From assembly GCA_017442855.1 (NCBI GenBank), contig JAFSPM010000018.1:1-64000 (forward strand): 64,000 nucleotides of DNA, given 5' to 3'. The DNA comes from Bacteroidaceae bacterium. Its GTDB lineage: Bacteria > Bacteroidota > Bacteroidia > Bacteroidales > Bacteroidaceae. The translations under genes were made by a program, and so were the position numbers. The notes under the pieces were generated by a model that made no database searches, was not told where the DNA came from, and saw nothing but the letters and a program-made list of their open reading frames with translations. Below, piece by piece: positions 42,171 through 50,679 of this stretch (its first letter is position 1; each line of letters opens with the position of its first letter).

Positions 42171-44359
42171 ACTTTCTTCAGCACTTGCGTCTTGCCCCCA
42201 TAGTTGACAGTCACTTGGCATCCGGCAGGAATCTCTACCTCACATTCACCATTCTTATTCAGAGTGATGTAGATAAAGCCCTCTTTCACAGGGATGCGCC
42301 CTTTTGCCCAATCCAGATGTAACAGATTGGGAGTCAGTGAATATTCATTAGGTTTGGCATCGTTCTGACTGAAACCGAAGATGCCGTATGCAGCCAACAC
42401 CACTGGAGGAGCGCCATTGGCACCATGACAGAGACTCAAACCGTATGAGCGACCATAGAACATCAGTTGTCGGGTGACATCACTGTTCACCATGAAGTTC
42501 TCAGGGAAGCGGGTATAACCCTGACGAAGCCAGTCGCCCCACACCTCATCCAAGAGTTGCATGAACTCCTTAGTGCGTCCTGCCTTTATATAGGCCAAAG
42601 CCTCATAGCCCTTCTCGTAGGAAATATTATCCTTGTAGCGAGGGATGGAAGGAATCACCGTCTCATAAAGGTAATCATACAACCTTTCAGGATAGAGTCC
42701 TGCCAGTACTGCCCAATACTGAGCATGATGCGAGATACGCTCGTCTATTGATCCATCCTCACGGTAGCCATTCACAAACGCTTTCTTCTCCGTGCTCCAG
42801 AAATGCTCTATAATATTCTTCTCCAACTGGTTGGCCTTATTGGTATAAATCTTCGCCTTGGCATTGTCCCTCAACAGCTGACAGAAATAAGCAGCGATAC
42901 GGAAGTTCTGATAGAGCATGATTTGCGGGTAGCAAGCCACTCCGTAGTCGTCAGGACCATTATCCCTGCTCCACCCTGGAATGAAGCCCGATGAAGGCTT
43001 GGCGGCATGGATAAAACCGTTCTCGTCCTGCACCTGCATGTAAAAATCCATCTGTTGGTCAATACGGTCCTTATACATCTTGTAGGTACTTAGGTCACCA
43101 TAACGCAGGTAGTCTTGCTTCAAACCTATCAGCGCATGCAGCGGATAATCCACGATACCCCAGTCGCTTTGTTGGGGCGAAGGAGGCATCAGGGCAATGC
43201 TGATATCATTGCGCCCCACCTGACGGTCGCCCATCAGCAGGTTCATGCCCAGCATACTGGCGATGGCATCCATCGACCAAGGCAGGAAGTCACGCTTGAT
43301 ACCATCCAGGTTGAAGTCGTGCATCGAGGTATGCAGCGTGGCCACCCCCGCATTGAACAGGTCGTTCAGTGCCTGGTCGCTGCTCTCAAAAGTCATCAGC
43401 ATCTCCTGCACGGGCCACATCATCGCCTCAAAGCGCACAGCATGGATAGTGGCAGGCTCGCTGGCAGCTATCTTCACATAGCGCAAAGCCCTCTCTGGTA
43501 GGGTGATTGTCTGCTTCTGCCCAGTCAGTTCCACATCCTCAATGGGTCGTTGCTCAAACTTCTTCGTATCTTCGTTCATCACCTCTTCCACCGACTCTCC
43601 CACGGTAAAATGCAACTTTCCCTTACCAGATACTTCTACCACAATGGTGCCCACCTCGTCGTACCAGAAATCATAGATGACCGCTCCGTGCCTGCTTAAC
43701 TGAAGGTCTATGTTGGAGGCAAACCAGTTGTAATCCGCTCCTTGCAGGTTCTTAACAGGGATGATGCTTTTAGGGTTGATAACAGCCACCTCGTTGATTC
43801 TGGTGTTGGGCGATACGGCTGGCTGATTGTAACGGGCATCGGTCTCTACGGGCAACCAGCTCTGGTTATCGATTGAACATTGAACATCGGATGCTGAATG
43901 TTGCATATTACCAGACTTAATGAGAAGAGCCGGCAACTGCTTTTCGGTAGTTACCTTGAATATCAGTTGGTGCTTGCCCTTGTCCAGCTGACCTGTAAAG
44001 GCCTTGCCATTGTCTGTTACCTCAACTTTTTTAGAGCCAGCGGCAGCATATTCCAGCGGGGTACTTTCCTTGACATTCAGCTCCACCTTGAACCAAGTAA
44101 CCTCTTGCATGGGGTTGAACTTGCCCACATAACCCACATCCATGCAACGCGCCTGGCTCTGCTCCCTCAGCCATTGCTGGCGATAGGCAGCCAACTGTCC
44201 GGGATACCACATGTAGGCAGCTCCCTCCCATACTTCCTGCTTCTCCAACGCTTTCACCCTCACATCGGGATCCAGCACAGGGTCATATATCTTCTGAGCC
44301 ATTACATGCAAGCTCAGTATAGCCAAAGCCACTAAAAGAAACAACTTCCTCATAATCAT
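42167..44359 (-). CDS. GH78-like alpha-L-rhamnosidase-family protein, secreted
   Basis: A 730-residue protein with a signal peptide (MRKLFLLVALAILSLHVMAQ from ATG 44353; ATG 44359 is two codons upstream). Beta domains (about 60-335) precede a six-hairpin alpha/alpha domain with MHDFNLDGIKRDFLPWSMD (rhamnosidase DGIKRDxLPW pattern), PSSGFIPGWSRDNGPDDYG and GANGAPPVVLAAYGIFG; a C-terminal sandwich ends the protein. It lies 6 bp after the GH35/42-like gene, so the two enzymes are co-transcribed and probably act on the same rhamnose- and galactose-containing glycan. Confidence 0.8.
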   Translation of the reverse strand: MIMRKLFLLVALAILSLHVMAQKIYDPVLDPDVRVKALEKQEVWEGAAYMWYPGQLAAYRQQWLREQSQARCMDVGYVGKFNPMQEVTWFKVELNVKESTPLEYAAAGSKKVEVTDNGKAFTGQLDKGKHQLIFKVTTEKQLPALLIKSGNMQHSASDVQCSIDNQSWLPVETDARYNQPAVSPNTRINEVAVINPKSIIPVKNLQGADYNWFASNIDLQLSRHGAVIYDFWYDEVGTIVVEVSGKGKLHFTVGESVEEVMNEDTKKFEQRPIEDVELTGQKQTITLPERALRYVKIAASEPATIHAVRFEAMMWPVQEMLMTFESSDQALNDLFNAGVATLHTSMHDFNLDGIKRDFLPWSMDAIASMLGMNLLMGDRQVGRNDISIALMPPSPQQSDWGIVDYPLHALIGLKQDYLRYGDLSTYKMYKDRIDQQMDFYMQVQDENGFIHAAKPSSGFIPGWSRDNGPDDYGVACYPQIMLYQNFRIAAYFCQLLRDNAKAKIYTNKANQLEKNIIEHFWSTEKKAFVNGYREDGSIDERISHHAQYWAVLAGLYPERLYDYLYETVIPSIPRYKDNISYEKGYEALAYIKAGRTKEFMQLLDEVWGDWLRQGYTRFPENFMVNSDVTRQLMFYGRSYGLSLCHGANGAPPVVLAAYGIFGFSQNDAKPNEYSLTPNLLHLDWAKGRIPVKEGFIYITLNKNGECEVEIPAGCQVTVNYGGKTQVLKKV

Positions 44360-44365
44360 TCACAA

Positions 44366-46048
44366 TTAGTAGTGAAACATTTTTACCTTCAAGGCATTCA
44401 CCTTATCATACGTAGCAAACACGTTACGCTCGTCGCCATTCAACAATCGACCTGGGATGAACTGACCATTCTCAAAGCGACCTTCCCAAATGCTGTCGTA
44501 GCCACAGAACTTGCTCTTCACGCCATCCTTCAGTTTGATGTCGGCATTGAAGCCATAGCCCACCACGTAGAACTCATCCGCCGAGGTCTGCACTATCAAG
44601 GCACCTCCCTGCTCAATCTGCTTCTGCTCGCCTTCCGCTTGGAAGCCACCGCCTGCGGGAGCCATCAACGCACCAATATCAAAGCCCTTGCGAGGACTGA
44701 AAGTCAGCACATAGTCGCCCATCTCCACCGCATCGGTCTCATGTCCGGTATAGAGATAGATGCCACGCATCTTGTCGGAGCCAAGGTTGTCTGTAATCAA
44801 ACTTCCCATCTGCTGCATCTGGTCGTAGCTCTCTGCCAGCAAACGATGCTGCTTCTCCAATTGAGGCGTTAGCTCACTGTCCTCATAATCAATGCCGAAG
44901 GGTGAGAAAGCGATGGCGTCGTGTTCACCGATGATATACAAGCCACGGGCACCCACCAGCGTACTCTCAGGTATCAAGATGGGGTTACCTTTCCATGAGA
45001 AAGCCTTGCCTATCCAATCAAGCTGCTGCATGTAACTGTTGGGAGTCAGGATATCAATGCTTGGAGCCGCAGCCCTGTAGATGTCGAAGAACTCAGGTAT
45101 CGAGCAACCGTTGCCCAAGCTCACGCCACGGGTATTCATGCCAAACACGCTGGCGTTGATGAATACAGGCAACGGATAGACTTCCTTGCCTGCCTTGGCC
45201 ATCTGCTCTAAGTAGTTGGCATAGCCGTAGGCCGTGAAAAGATGCTCCGTCATGTTGCGGATGGGGTTCTCTGCCTGGTTGTTCACCTCACTCTTGCCAA
45301 ACAGATCTTCCCAGTTGCCGGTAGTCTTGTTGCCATACTTGGCCCAAATCTGCTCCAAGTCGGGTTGCAAACTGCCCTTGTTGGCTTTCAGGTAGTCAAC
45401 GATTTGCGTAGGCACTTGTGCCTTCCATGCCTTGTTGGCATCAGCACTATGGTCACGGGGTGTGCCACGCAAGCCCGGCTCGTTCTGTAGTTGTATCATC
45501 ACCACCGTATGGTCTTTGTCGGTGTCCTTGATGTGTTGCAGGAAAGCCTTATACGCCTTGGTATCGGCCTTCAGTATCTCACTGCCATACACAGAGATAT
45601 GCTCCATCTCCTGTCCCTTGTCATCTACCGCATGAGGATATTTCTTCGGGTTGGCTTTCACCCAAGAGGGGGCATAGGTCATCATCGGGTTCTTGAAAGC
45701 CCCAAACCACAGGAAGGCAACCTTCATATCCCGCTTGCGGGCTTCCGCCATGATGGTATCCACGAGTGTGAAATCATACTGTCCCTCAACAGGCTCCACC
45801 AGTTCCCAACTTGCCGTAGCAATGACGGAATTAAGGCGCATCTCCTTCAGCTTGTCCCATACTCGGTGTTCCTCCATATAACCCAGCGATGAAGCCGTAG
45901 AGTTATGCAGTTCACCACAATACATCACGAAGGGCTTGCCATCCACCATCAGGCAAGTAGAGGTACCCACCTTCTGTAACGATGGAACTTGAGCTGAAGC
46001 CGTAATAGCAAATGCCGCTAACAAAGCACTAAAAAAACAACTCTTCAT
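44366..46048 (-). CDS. GH35/GH42-like beta-galactosidase with DUF5597 domain, secreted
   Basis: A 560-residue protein with a signal peptide (MKSCFFSALLAAFAITASAQ). The TIM barrel has VMYCGELHNSTASS near the start, the acid/base Glu in VVMIQLQNEPGLRG (about residue 190) and a nucleophile candidate in GNPILIPESTL (about residue 355). The C-terminal part, with EQGGALIVQTSADEFYVVGYGFN, matches DUF5597, which is attached to beta-galactosidase-like barrels in Bacteroidetes. It probably removes beta-galactosyl residues in the periplasm. First gene of the pair with the GH78-like enzyme; TATATTTG lies upstream on the minus strand. Confidence 0.82.
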   Translation of the reverse strand: MKSCFFSALLAAFAITASAQVPSLQKVGTSTCLMVDGKPFVMYCGELHNSTASSLGYMEEHRVWDKLKEMRLNSVIATASWELVEPVEGQYDFTLVDTIMAEARKRDMKVAFLWFGAFKNPMMTYAPSWVKANPKKYPHAVDDKGQEMEHISVYGSEILKADTKAYKAFLQHIKDTDKDHTVVMIQLQNEPGLRGTPRDHSADANKAWKAQVPTQIVDYLKANKGSLQPDLEQIWAKYGNKTTGNWEDLFGKSEVNNQAENPIRNMTEHLFTAYGYANYLEQMAKAGKEVYPLPVFINASVFGMNTRGVSLGNGCSIPEFFDIYRAAAPSIDILTPNSYMQQLDWIGKAFSWKGNPILIPESTLVGARGLYIIGEHDAIAFSPFGIDYEDSELTPQLEKQHRLLAESYDQMQQMGSLITDNLGSDKMRGIYLYTGHETDAVEMGDYVLTFSPRKGFDIGALMAPAGGGFQAEGEQKQIEQGGALIVQTSADEFYVVGYGFNADIKLKDGVKSKFCGYDSIWEGRFENGQFIPGRLLNGDERNVFATYDKVNALKVKMFHY

Positions 46049-46079
46049 ATTTATCTAAACACATTAATTTTTTCTACTG

Positions 46080-46087
46080 CAAATATA
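46080..46087 (-). promoter_or_regulatory. -7 element of the GH35/GH78 pair
   Basis: Minus strand TATATTTG (46087-46080), 31 bp before the GH35-like ATG. It is 21 bp from the divergent + strand -7 element, the same geometry as at 5260-5296. Confidence 0.45.
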
Positions 46088-46108
46088 TGAATAATCGTTT
46101 TTTTAACC

Positions 46109-46116
46109 TAACTTTG
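46109..46116 (+). promoter_or_regulatory. -7 element of the alcohol dehydrogenase gene
   Basis: TAACTTTG matches TAnnTTTG, 49 bp before ATG 46165. Its expected -33 position overlaps the minus-strand -7 element. Confidence 0.5.
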
Positions 46117-46164
46117 CTCAGAAGAATATTATAATCGAAGTCAAATATTAAAAAAGGAAGAATT

Positions 46165-47340
46165 ATGAAAGATTTCAGTTTTTACGCGCCTACGCAGGTG
46201 GTGTTTGGCGCCAAGGCAGAGGAGAAGATTCCTCAGCTAATCAAGAATTATGGTGGCACTAAGGTACTGATTCACTATGGTGGTAAGAGTGCCGAGAAGT
46301 CGGGCTTGCTGCAAGAAATCAAGCAACGCCTCACCGATGCTGGCATTCCTTTCTTGACATTAGGTGGTGTAGTGCCTAACCCTCGTTTGTCGAAAGCAAA
46401 GGAAGGCATCGACCTCTGCCGTAAAGAAGGAATTGATTTTATTCTGGCAGTTGGTGGCGGTAGCGTGATAGACTCCTCCAAGTGCATGGCTTTGGGCGTA
46501 CCTTATGAAGGTGATGTATGGGATTTCTACGCTGGTAAGGCACAGGCCTCTGCGTGCTTGCCATTGGCAGCTGTGCTCACCATACCTGCTGCTGGTAGCG
46601 AAATGAGCGGTGGCAGTGTCATCACGAAAGATGAGGGCGAACTGAAATGGTCGTACGACGATAACCAATGCCGTTGCAAGTTCGCCATCATGAACCCTGT
46701 CCGTACCTATACCCTACCTGCATACCAGACGGCTTGCGGCATTACCGACATCATGATGCACACGATGGAGCGCTACTTCTCACACGAGGAAATGGGCATC
46801 ACTGATGCGCTTTCCATCGCCTTGCTGAAGAAAGTGAAAGAATACGGTCCTGAAGTGCTGAAAAATCCTGAAGACTATTACCTGCGTAGTCAGATTATGT
46901 GGGCAGGTAGCTTGGCACACAACGACCTGACGGGTTGTGGTACGATAGGTGACTGGGCAACGCACAACATGGAGCATGAGTTGAGTGCCCTCTACGGTGT
47001 GGCTCATGGAGCCGGTTTGGCTGCTTTGTGGTGCCATTGGGCTGCCTATGTGATGGATGAAGGTGTGGCTCGCTTCGCTCGCTTTGCAAGAGAGGTGTTG
47101 GATGTGGTGGATGAGGACGATACCACAGCTGCCAACAAGGGCATCAGCCGCATGCGTAGTTTCTACAGGAGCATTGGCATGCCTGCCAGCATTCCTGAAC
47201 TGATAGGCAGGAAGGCTACCAAAGAAGAACTGCTTCTGATGGCGGAGAAATGTTCACGTAACGATACCATTACCAACGGCAACTTTAAAAGACTGACATA
47301 CGAAGACGTACTAAAGATCTATACGGCTGCTAATGAATAA
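46165..47340 (+). CDS. Iron-containing alcohol dehydrogenase (BDH/YqhD-like)
   Basis: A 391-residue group III dehydrogenase. GGGSVIDSSKCMALG is the NAD(P)-binding signature; metal ligands are expected in CGITDIMMHTMERYF (Asp and His) and in MEHELSALYGVAHGAGLAALWCHW (His, His). It reduces aldehydes to alcohols, or the reverse, in the cytoplasm; YqhD/BdhA-like enzymes prefer NADPH and butyraldehyde-type substrates. The following ABC exporter gene starts at or just after its stop, so the two share a transcript. Confidence 0.9.
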   Translation: MKDFSFYAPTQVVFGAKAEEKIPQLIKNYGGTKVLIHYGGKSAEKSGLLQEIKQRLTDAGIPFLTLGGVVPNPRLSKAKEGIDLCRKEGIDFILAVGGGSVIDSSKCMALGVPYEGDVWDFYAGKAQASACLPLAAVLTIPAAGSEMSGGSVITKDEGELKWSYDDNQCRCKFAIMNPVRTYTLPAYQTACGITDIMMHTMERYFSHEEMGITDALSIALLKKVKEYGPEVLKNPEDYYLRSQIMWAGSLAHNDLTGCGTIGDWATHNMEHELSALYGVAHGAGLAALWCHWAAYVMDEGVARFARFAREVLDVVDEDDTTAANKGISRMRSFYRSIGMPASIPELIGRKATKEELLLMAEKCSRNDTITNGNFKRLTYEDVLKIYTAANE

Positions 47341-47347
47341 TCTTAAA

Positions 47348-49135
47348 ATGAACATTTTCGACCTATTGAAGAATCTGTGGCCTTTCGTAAAGCCCTACAG
47401 ATTGCTGATTCTTGCCACAGTGACCCTTACCTTCATTGGGTCACTCATGGCACAGGTCAATGCTGTGGTGCTCGACAAAACGGTAGATGCCATCAATGCC
47501 TTGATTCAAAATGTGAACTTCGAATGGAGCAAAGCGGCACAGATACTTATCGTCATCAGTGCCGTGCTTTTGGGCAAGGAAATCATATCTGCCTTCATCA
47601 CCTTCTTTCAACGTTACTTCGGACAGAAACTGCGCATCTATGTGAGTCGAGACCTCTCATTGCAGGTCATCGACAAGATTCTCACCTTCCGTATGTCGTT
47701 CTTCTCGGCAGAGGACAACGATACAGGTAAGCTGCAATCACGCATTGACCGTGGTGTGATGAGCCTGAGCAACACCGTCAACAATTTCTTTATCGACATA
47801 CTACCCTTATTTACCAGTGCTGTATTAGCTTTAGGACTGATGTTTGCCGCCAACTTCTACGTAGGGTTGGTGGCGCTCTGTATCGTGCCTGTCTATTTCT
47901 TCATCACCTACCGTCAGGCGAAGCGTATGAAAGGTGGACGCAGAAGCATCTTCAGCAGTCACCAGGCAGTGAGTCAGGGAATCTTGAACATCATTGAGAG
48001 CATCAGCGTCATCAAGTCGTTCAACCGTGAACAGATTGAGGCCGACAAACAGACGGCCGTGCAACAGGCCATGACCGACCAACAGATGAGTACCCGTCGA
48101 TGGAGTTACCTGTACGACGGTTTGAAGAGTTTCTTCGAACAGATAGGTACGGTGTTGATTATCATACTTACGGCGTACTTGGTGCTGATTGATTATCCTG
48201 GCATGACCATTGGTAAGATTATGTACCACGTCATGCTGTTCAGCAACGTCAGTGCGCCCATCCGACAACTGCATCGTATCTACGACGACATGAACGATGC
48301 CCTGATCTATGCCGAAGGGTTCTTTGGCATCCTGCATGCACACGACGAAGTGGAAGACACAGGCAAGTATCACCCTGACAGGGTACAGGGTGATTTCGAG
48401 ATGAGTAACGTAGATTTCACCTATGGCAATGGCACAAAGGCTTTGTTTGATGTAAGTCTGAAGATACCGCATGGTAAGATTACGGCCCTCGTAGGACTGA
48501 GTGGTGCGGGTAAGACCACCATCGTGAATCTCTTGGATAAATTCTACCACCCCGACACAGGAAGTATCAAACTGGATGATGTGGAACTGAGGGACTGGGA
48601 TACGCATTGGTTGCGCGAGCATGTGGGATTGGTACTGCAAAAGAACCATATCTTCAATGGCTCTATTGAGGAGAACATCAAGTATGGCAACCCCAATGCC
48701 ACACATGAAGAAGTAGTAAAAGCCGCTAAGCAAGCGTATATCTACGACCAAATCATGCAGCTACCCAACCAGTTTGAGTCGCAGGCACTGCAACTCAGTG
48801 GTGGACAGCAGCAACGCATCGCCATTGCGCGTATGTTCATCAAGAACCCACCTATCATCTTCCTGGACGAGCCAACTGCCAGTCTTGATGCCGTGGCCAC
48901 CGAGCAGATTAAGGCCAGCATCGATGCCATCAAGGCAGGACGAACGGTCATCATCATCAGTCACAACATCGGACAGATTATTGATGCCGACCAAATCTAT
49001 GTTCTCCAGAAAGGGCATGTGGTGCAAAGCGGCTCACCCGAAGAGGTGTATCGCATGGGAGGTCTCTACAAGGAAATCTTCGATGCCAGCGCGCGTAGCA
49101 TGAACGTGGATAAGATAGCAAATACGATTGCATAA
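47348..49135 (+). CDS. ABC exporter, fused permease and ATPase
   Basis: A 595-residue half-size ABC exporter: six membrane helices (about 15-300) and an ATPase domain (about 340-585) with Walker A GLSGAGKTT, signature LSGGQQQRIAIARM, Walker B IIFLDEPTASLD and the switch His in IIISHNI. It works as a dimer; MsbA- and multidrug-like relatives export lipids or drugs. ATG 47333 is an alternative start that overlaps the dehydrogenase stop and adds five residues. The substrate is unknown. Confidence 0.9.
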   Translation: MNIFDLLKNLWPFVKPYRLLILATVTLTFIGSLMAQVNAVVLDKTVDAINALIQNVNFEWSKAAQILIVISAVLLGKEIISAFITFFQRYFGQKLRIYVSRDLSLQVIDKILTFRMSFFSAEDNDTGKLQSRIDRGVMSLSNTVNNFFIDILPLFTSAVLALGLMFAANFYVGLVALCIVPVYFFITYRQAKRMKGGRRSIFSSHQAVSQGILNIIESISVIKSFNREQIEADKQTAVQQAMTDQQMSTRRWSYLYDGLKSFFEQIGTVLIIILTAYLVLIDYPGMTIGKIMYHVMLFSNVSAPIRQLHRIYDDMNDALIYAEGFFGILHAHDEVEDTGKYHPDRVQGDFEMSNVDFTYGNGTKALFDVSLKIPHGKITALVGLSGAGKTTIVNLLDKFYHPDTGSIKLDDVELRDWDTHWLREHVGLVLQKNHIFNGSIEENIKYGNPNATHEEVVKAAKQAYIYDQIMQLPNQFESQALQLSGGQQQRIAIARMFIKNPPIIFLDEPTASLDAVATEQIKASIDAIKAGRTVIIISHNIGQIIDADQIYVLQKGHVVQSGSPEEVYRMGGLYKEIFDASARSMNVDKIANTIA

Positions 49136-49172
49136 ATTAATAATTGAGAATTGATAATTAAAATAGAAAATT

Positions 49173-50558
49173 ATGAAGAAATTAGTGACCTTTATTGGTC
49201 TGTCATTACTGATGACAGCTTGTGTCTCTAACCAAGAGACCATCAACCCTGTGTTGACTGTAGAGGGCGGACAGATTCAAGGTGTAAAGCTGGATTCTTC
49301 TGAGGTAATTGTTTATCGTGGAGTGCCATACACTGCTCCGCCAGTAGGTGATTTGCGTTGGAAACGTCCTCAGCCAGTAGTGGCTTGGGAGGGTGTGAAA
49401 GTGGCCGACACATTTAGTGACGGAGCTATGCAACGCATCCGTAATCCTAAGGACGGACAGTACGGTACTGAGTTCCATTTCCGTTCTGACGATCCTAATT
49501 ATTCAGAAGACTGTCTGTATCTGAACATCTGGGCACCTGCCTATGCACCAGGACATGCTGACAAGAAACTGCCTGTGGCCATGTGGGTACACGGCGGAGC
49601 ATATGTTGGCGGTTGGGGCTTCGAGATGCAGATGGACGGTGAGGCTTGGGCTAAGCGTGATGTGATATTAGTCACCATCAACTATCGCCTCGGCGCTTTT
49701 GGCTTCATGAGTCTGCCTGAGCTGTCGGCTGAGGATCCTGACGGCGTTTCAGGCAATTATGGCTTGCTCGACCAAATAGCTGCCCTGCAATGGGTGAAGA
49801 ACAATATCGCTCAGTTTGGTGGCGACCCCGACAATATCATGATCTTCGGACAGAGTGCCGGTGGTGCCAGCATCCGCAACCTGTGTGTATCGCCTATGAG
49901 TCGCGATCTGATTGCCAAAGCATGTGTACAGAGCGGTGGCGGATTGGGTGACTTCATCCCAGTGGAAGCCAAGCCACAATCTGACTACGACAAAGCTGGC
50001 AAGGCTGCTTTGGATAAGTTAGGATTTCATTCATTGGCTGAACTGCGTGCCTTACCGGCTGATAGTCTGTACAAGGCAACTGCTTTCTTAGGATTTGGAG
50101 GTGGCATCTCATACGCTCCTCATATCGACGGTGTGATTCTGCCAGAGAGCTTCGAACAGGCTACCTATAACAAGACATTAGCTGACGTGCCTTATCTGTT
50201 GGGCTATACAGGCGATGATATGGGTGATCTGAGTGTACCTATCCTGAACTTTGCCAAGGTGCGTGAAGATTTGTCCGACCAGCCCACCTATTGCTATCTG
50301 TTTGACAGGAAGTTGCCTGACGATGGTCGTGAGTGCTTGAAAGGTTCTTTCCACAGTAGTGAACTTTGGTATGAGTTCCATACCCTGAGCCGCAGTTGGC
50401 GACCATTTACCGAGGGCGACTACGACCTGTCAAACCGCATGGTGGATGCCTGGACCAACTTCGCCAAGTACAGCAATCCTAATGGCAAGACGGGTGACAG
50501 CTGGCCTTCTGCTACCAAGGCCAATCCTTATATCTACAAGTTTGTGGTGGAAGAATAG
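49173..50558 (+). CDS. Type B carboxylesterase, lipoprotein
   Basis: A 461-residue carboxylesterase with a lipoprotein signal (IGLSLLMTAC). Family motifs are YRGVPYTAPPVGDLRWKRP, EDCLYLNIWAP, GAYVGG (oxyanion), the nucleophile IFGQSAGGAS (Ser228) and the catalytic His in GSFHSSELWYEF (His394). It is about 50-70 residues shorter than typical family members between the nucleophile and the His. The last 13 codons (KANPYIYKFVVEE) occur again, almost identical in DNA, at the end of the chimeric pseudogene at 55801-56216. It hydrolyses carboxylic esters in the periplasm or at the outer membrane. Confidence 0.88.
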   Translation: MKKLVTFIGLSLLMTACVSNQETINPVLTVEGGQIQGVKLDSSEVIVYRGVPYTAPPVGDLRWKRPQPVVAWEGVKVADTFSDGAMQRIRNPKDGQYGTEFHFRSDDPNYSEDCLYLNIWAPAYAPGHADKKLPVAMWVHGGAYVGGWGFEMQMDGEAWAKRDVILVTINYRLGAFGFMSLPELSAEDPDGVSGNYGLLDQIAALQWVKNNIAQFGGDPDNIMIFGQSAGGASIRNLCVSPMSRDLIAKACVQSGGGLGDFIPVEAKPQSDYDKAGKAALDKLGFHSLAELRALPADSLYKATAFLGFGGGISYAPHIDGVILPESFEQATYNKTLADVPYLLGYTGDDMGDLSVPILNFAKVREDLSDQPTYCYLFDRKLPDDGRECLKGSFHSSELWYEFHTLSRSWRPFTEGDYDLSNRMVDAWTNFAKYSNPNGKTGDSWPSATKANPYIYKFVVEE

Positions 50559-50561
50559 AAG

Positions 50562-50605
50562 GAAATCTTGCAGCGATTGTTTTCTGGCCTTGTGGCAAAG
50601 TAAAT
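50562..50605 (-). pseudogene. Second M15 peptidase 3'-end-like fragment
   Basis: Read on the minus strand this gives YFATRPENNRCKISF, very close to the C-terminus HFAVRPKDNRRKISFF of the M15 peptidase at 288-794. It lies in the spacer just after the carboxylesterase stop with no upstream catalytic part. With the copy at 132-195 it shows that this piece recurs in spacers. Confidence 0.35.
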
Positions 50606-50679
50606 AAAAACAAGAGTTAGAATTATGCTAAAAAAGTTGTAATTTTACCAGCAAAATTTGTGAACTAAGATATTACACC

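Noticed and set aside
47831-48751. A 306-codon minus-strand frame
   Set aside because: It lies fully inside the ABC exporter gene on the other strand and shows no recognisable domain.
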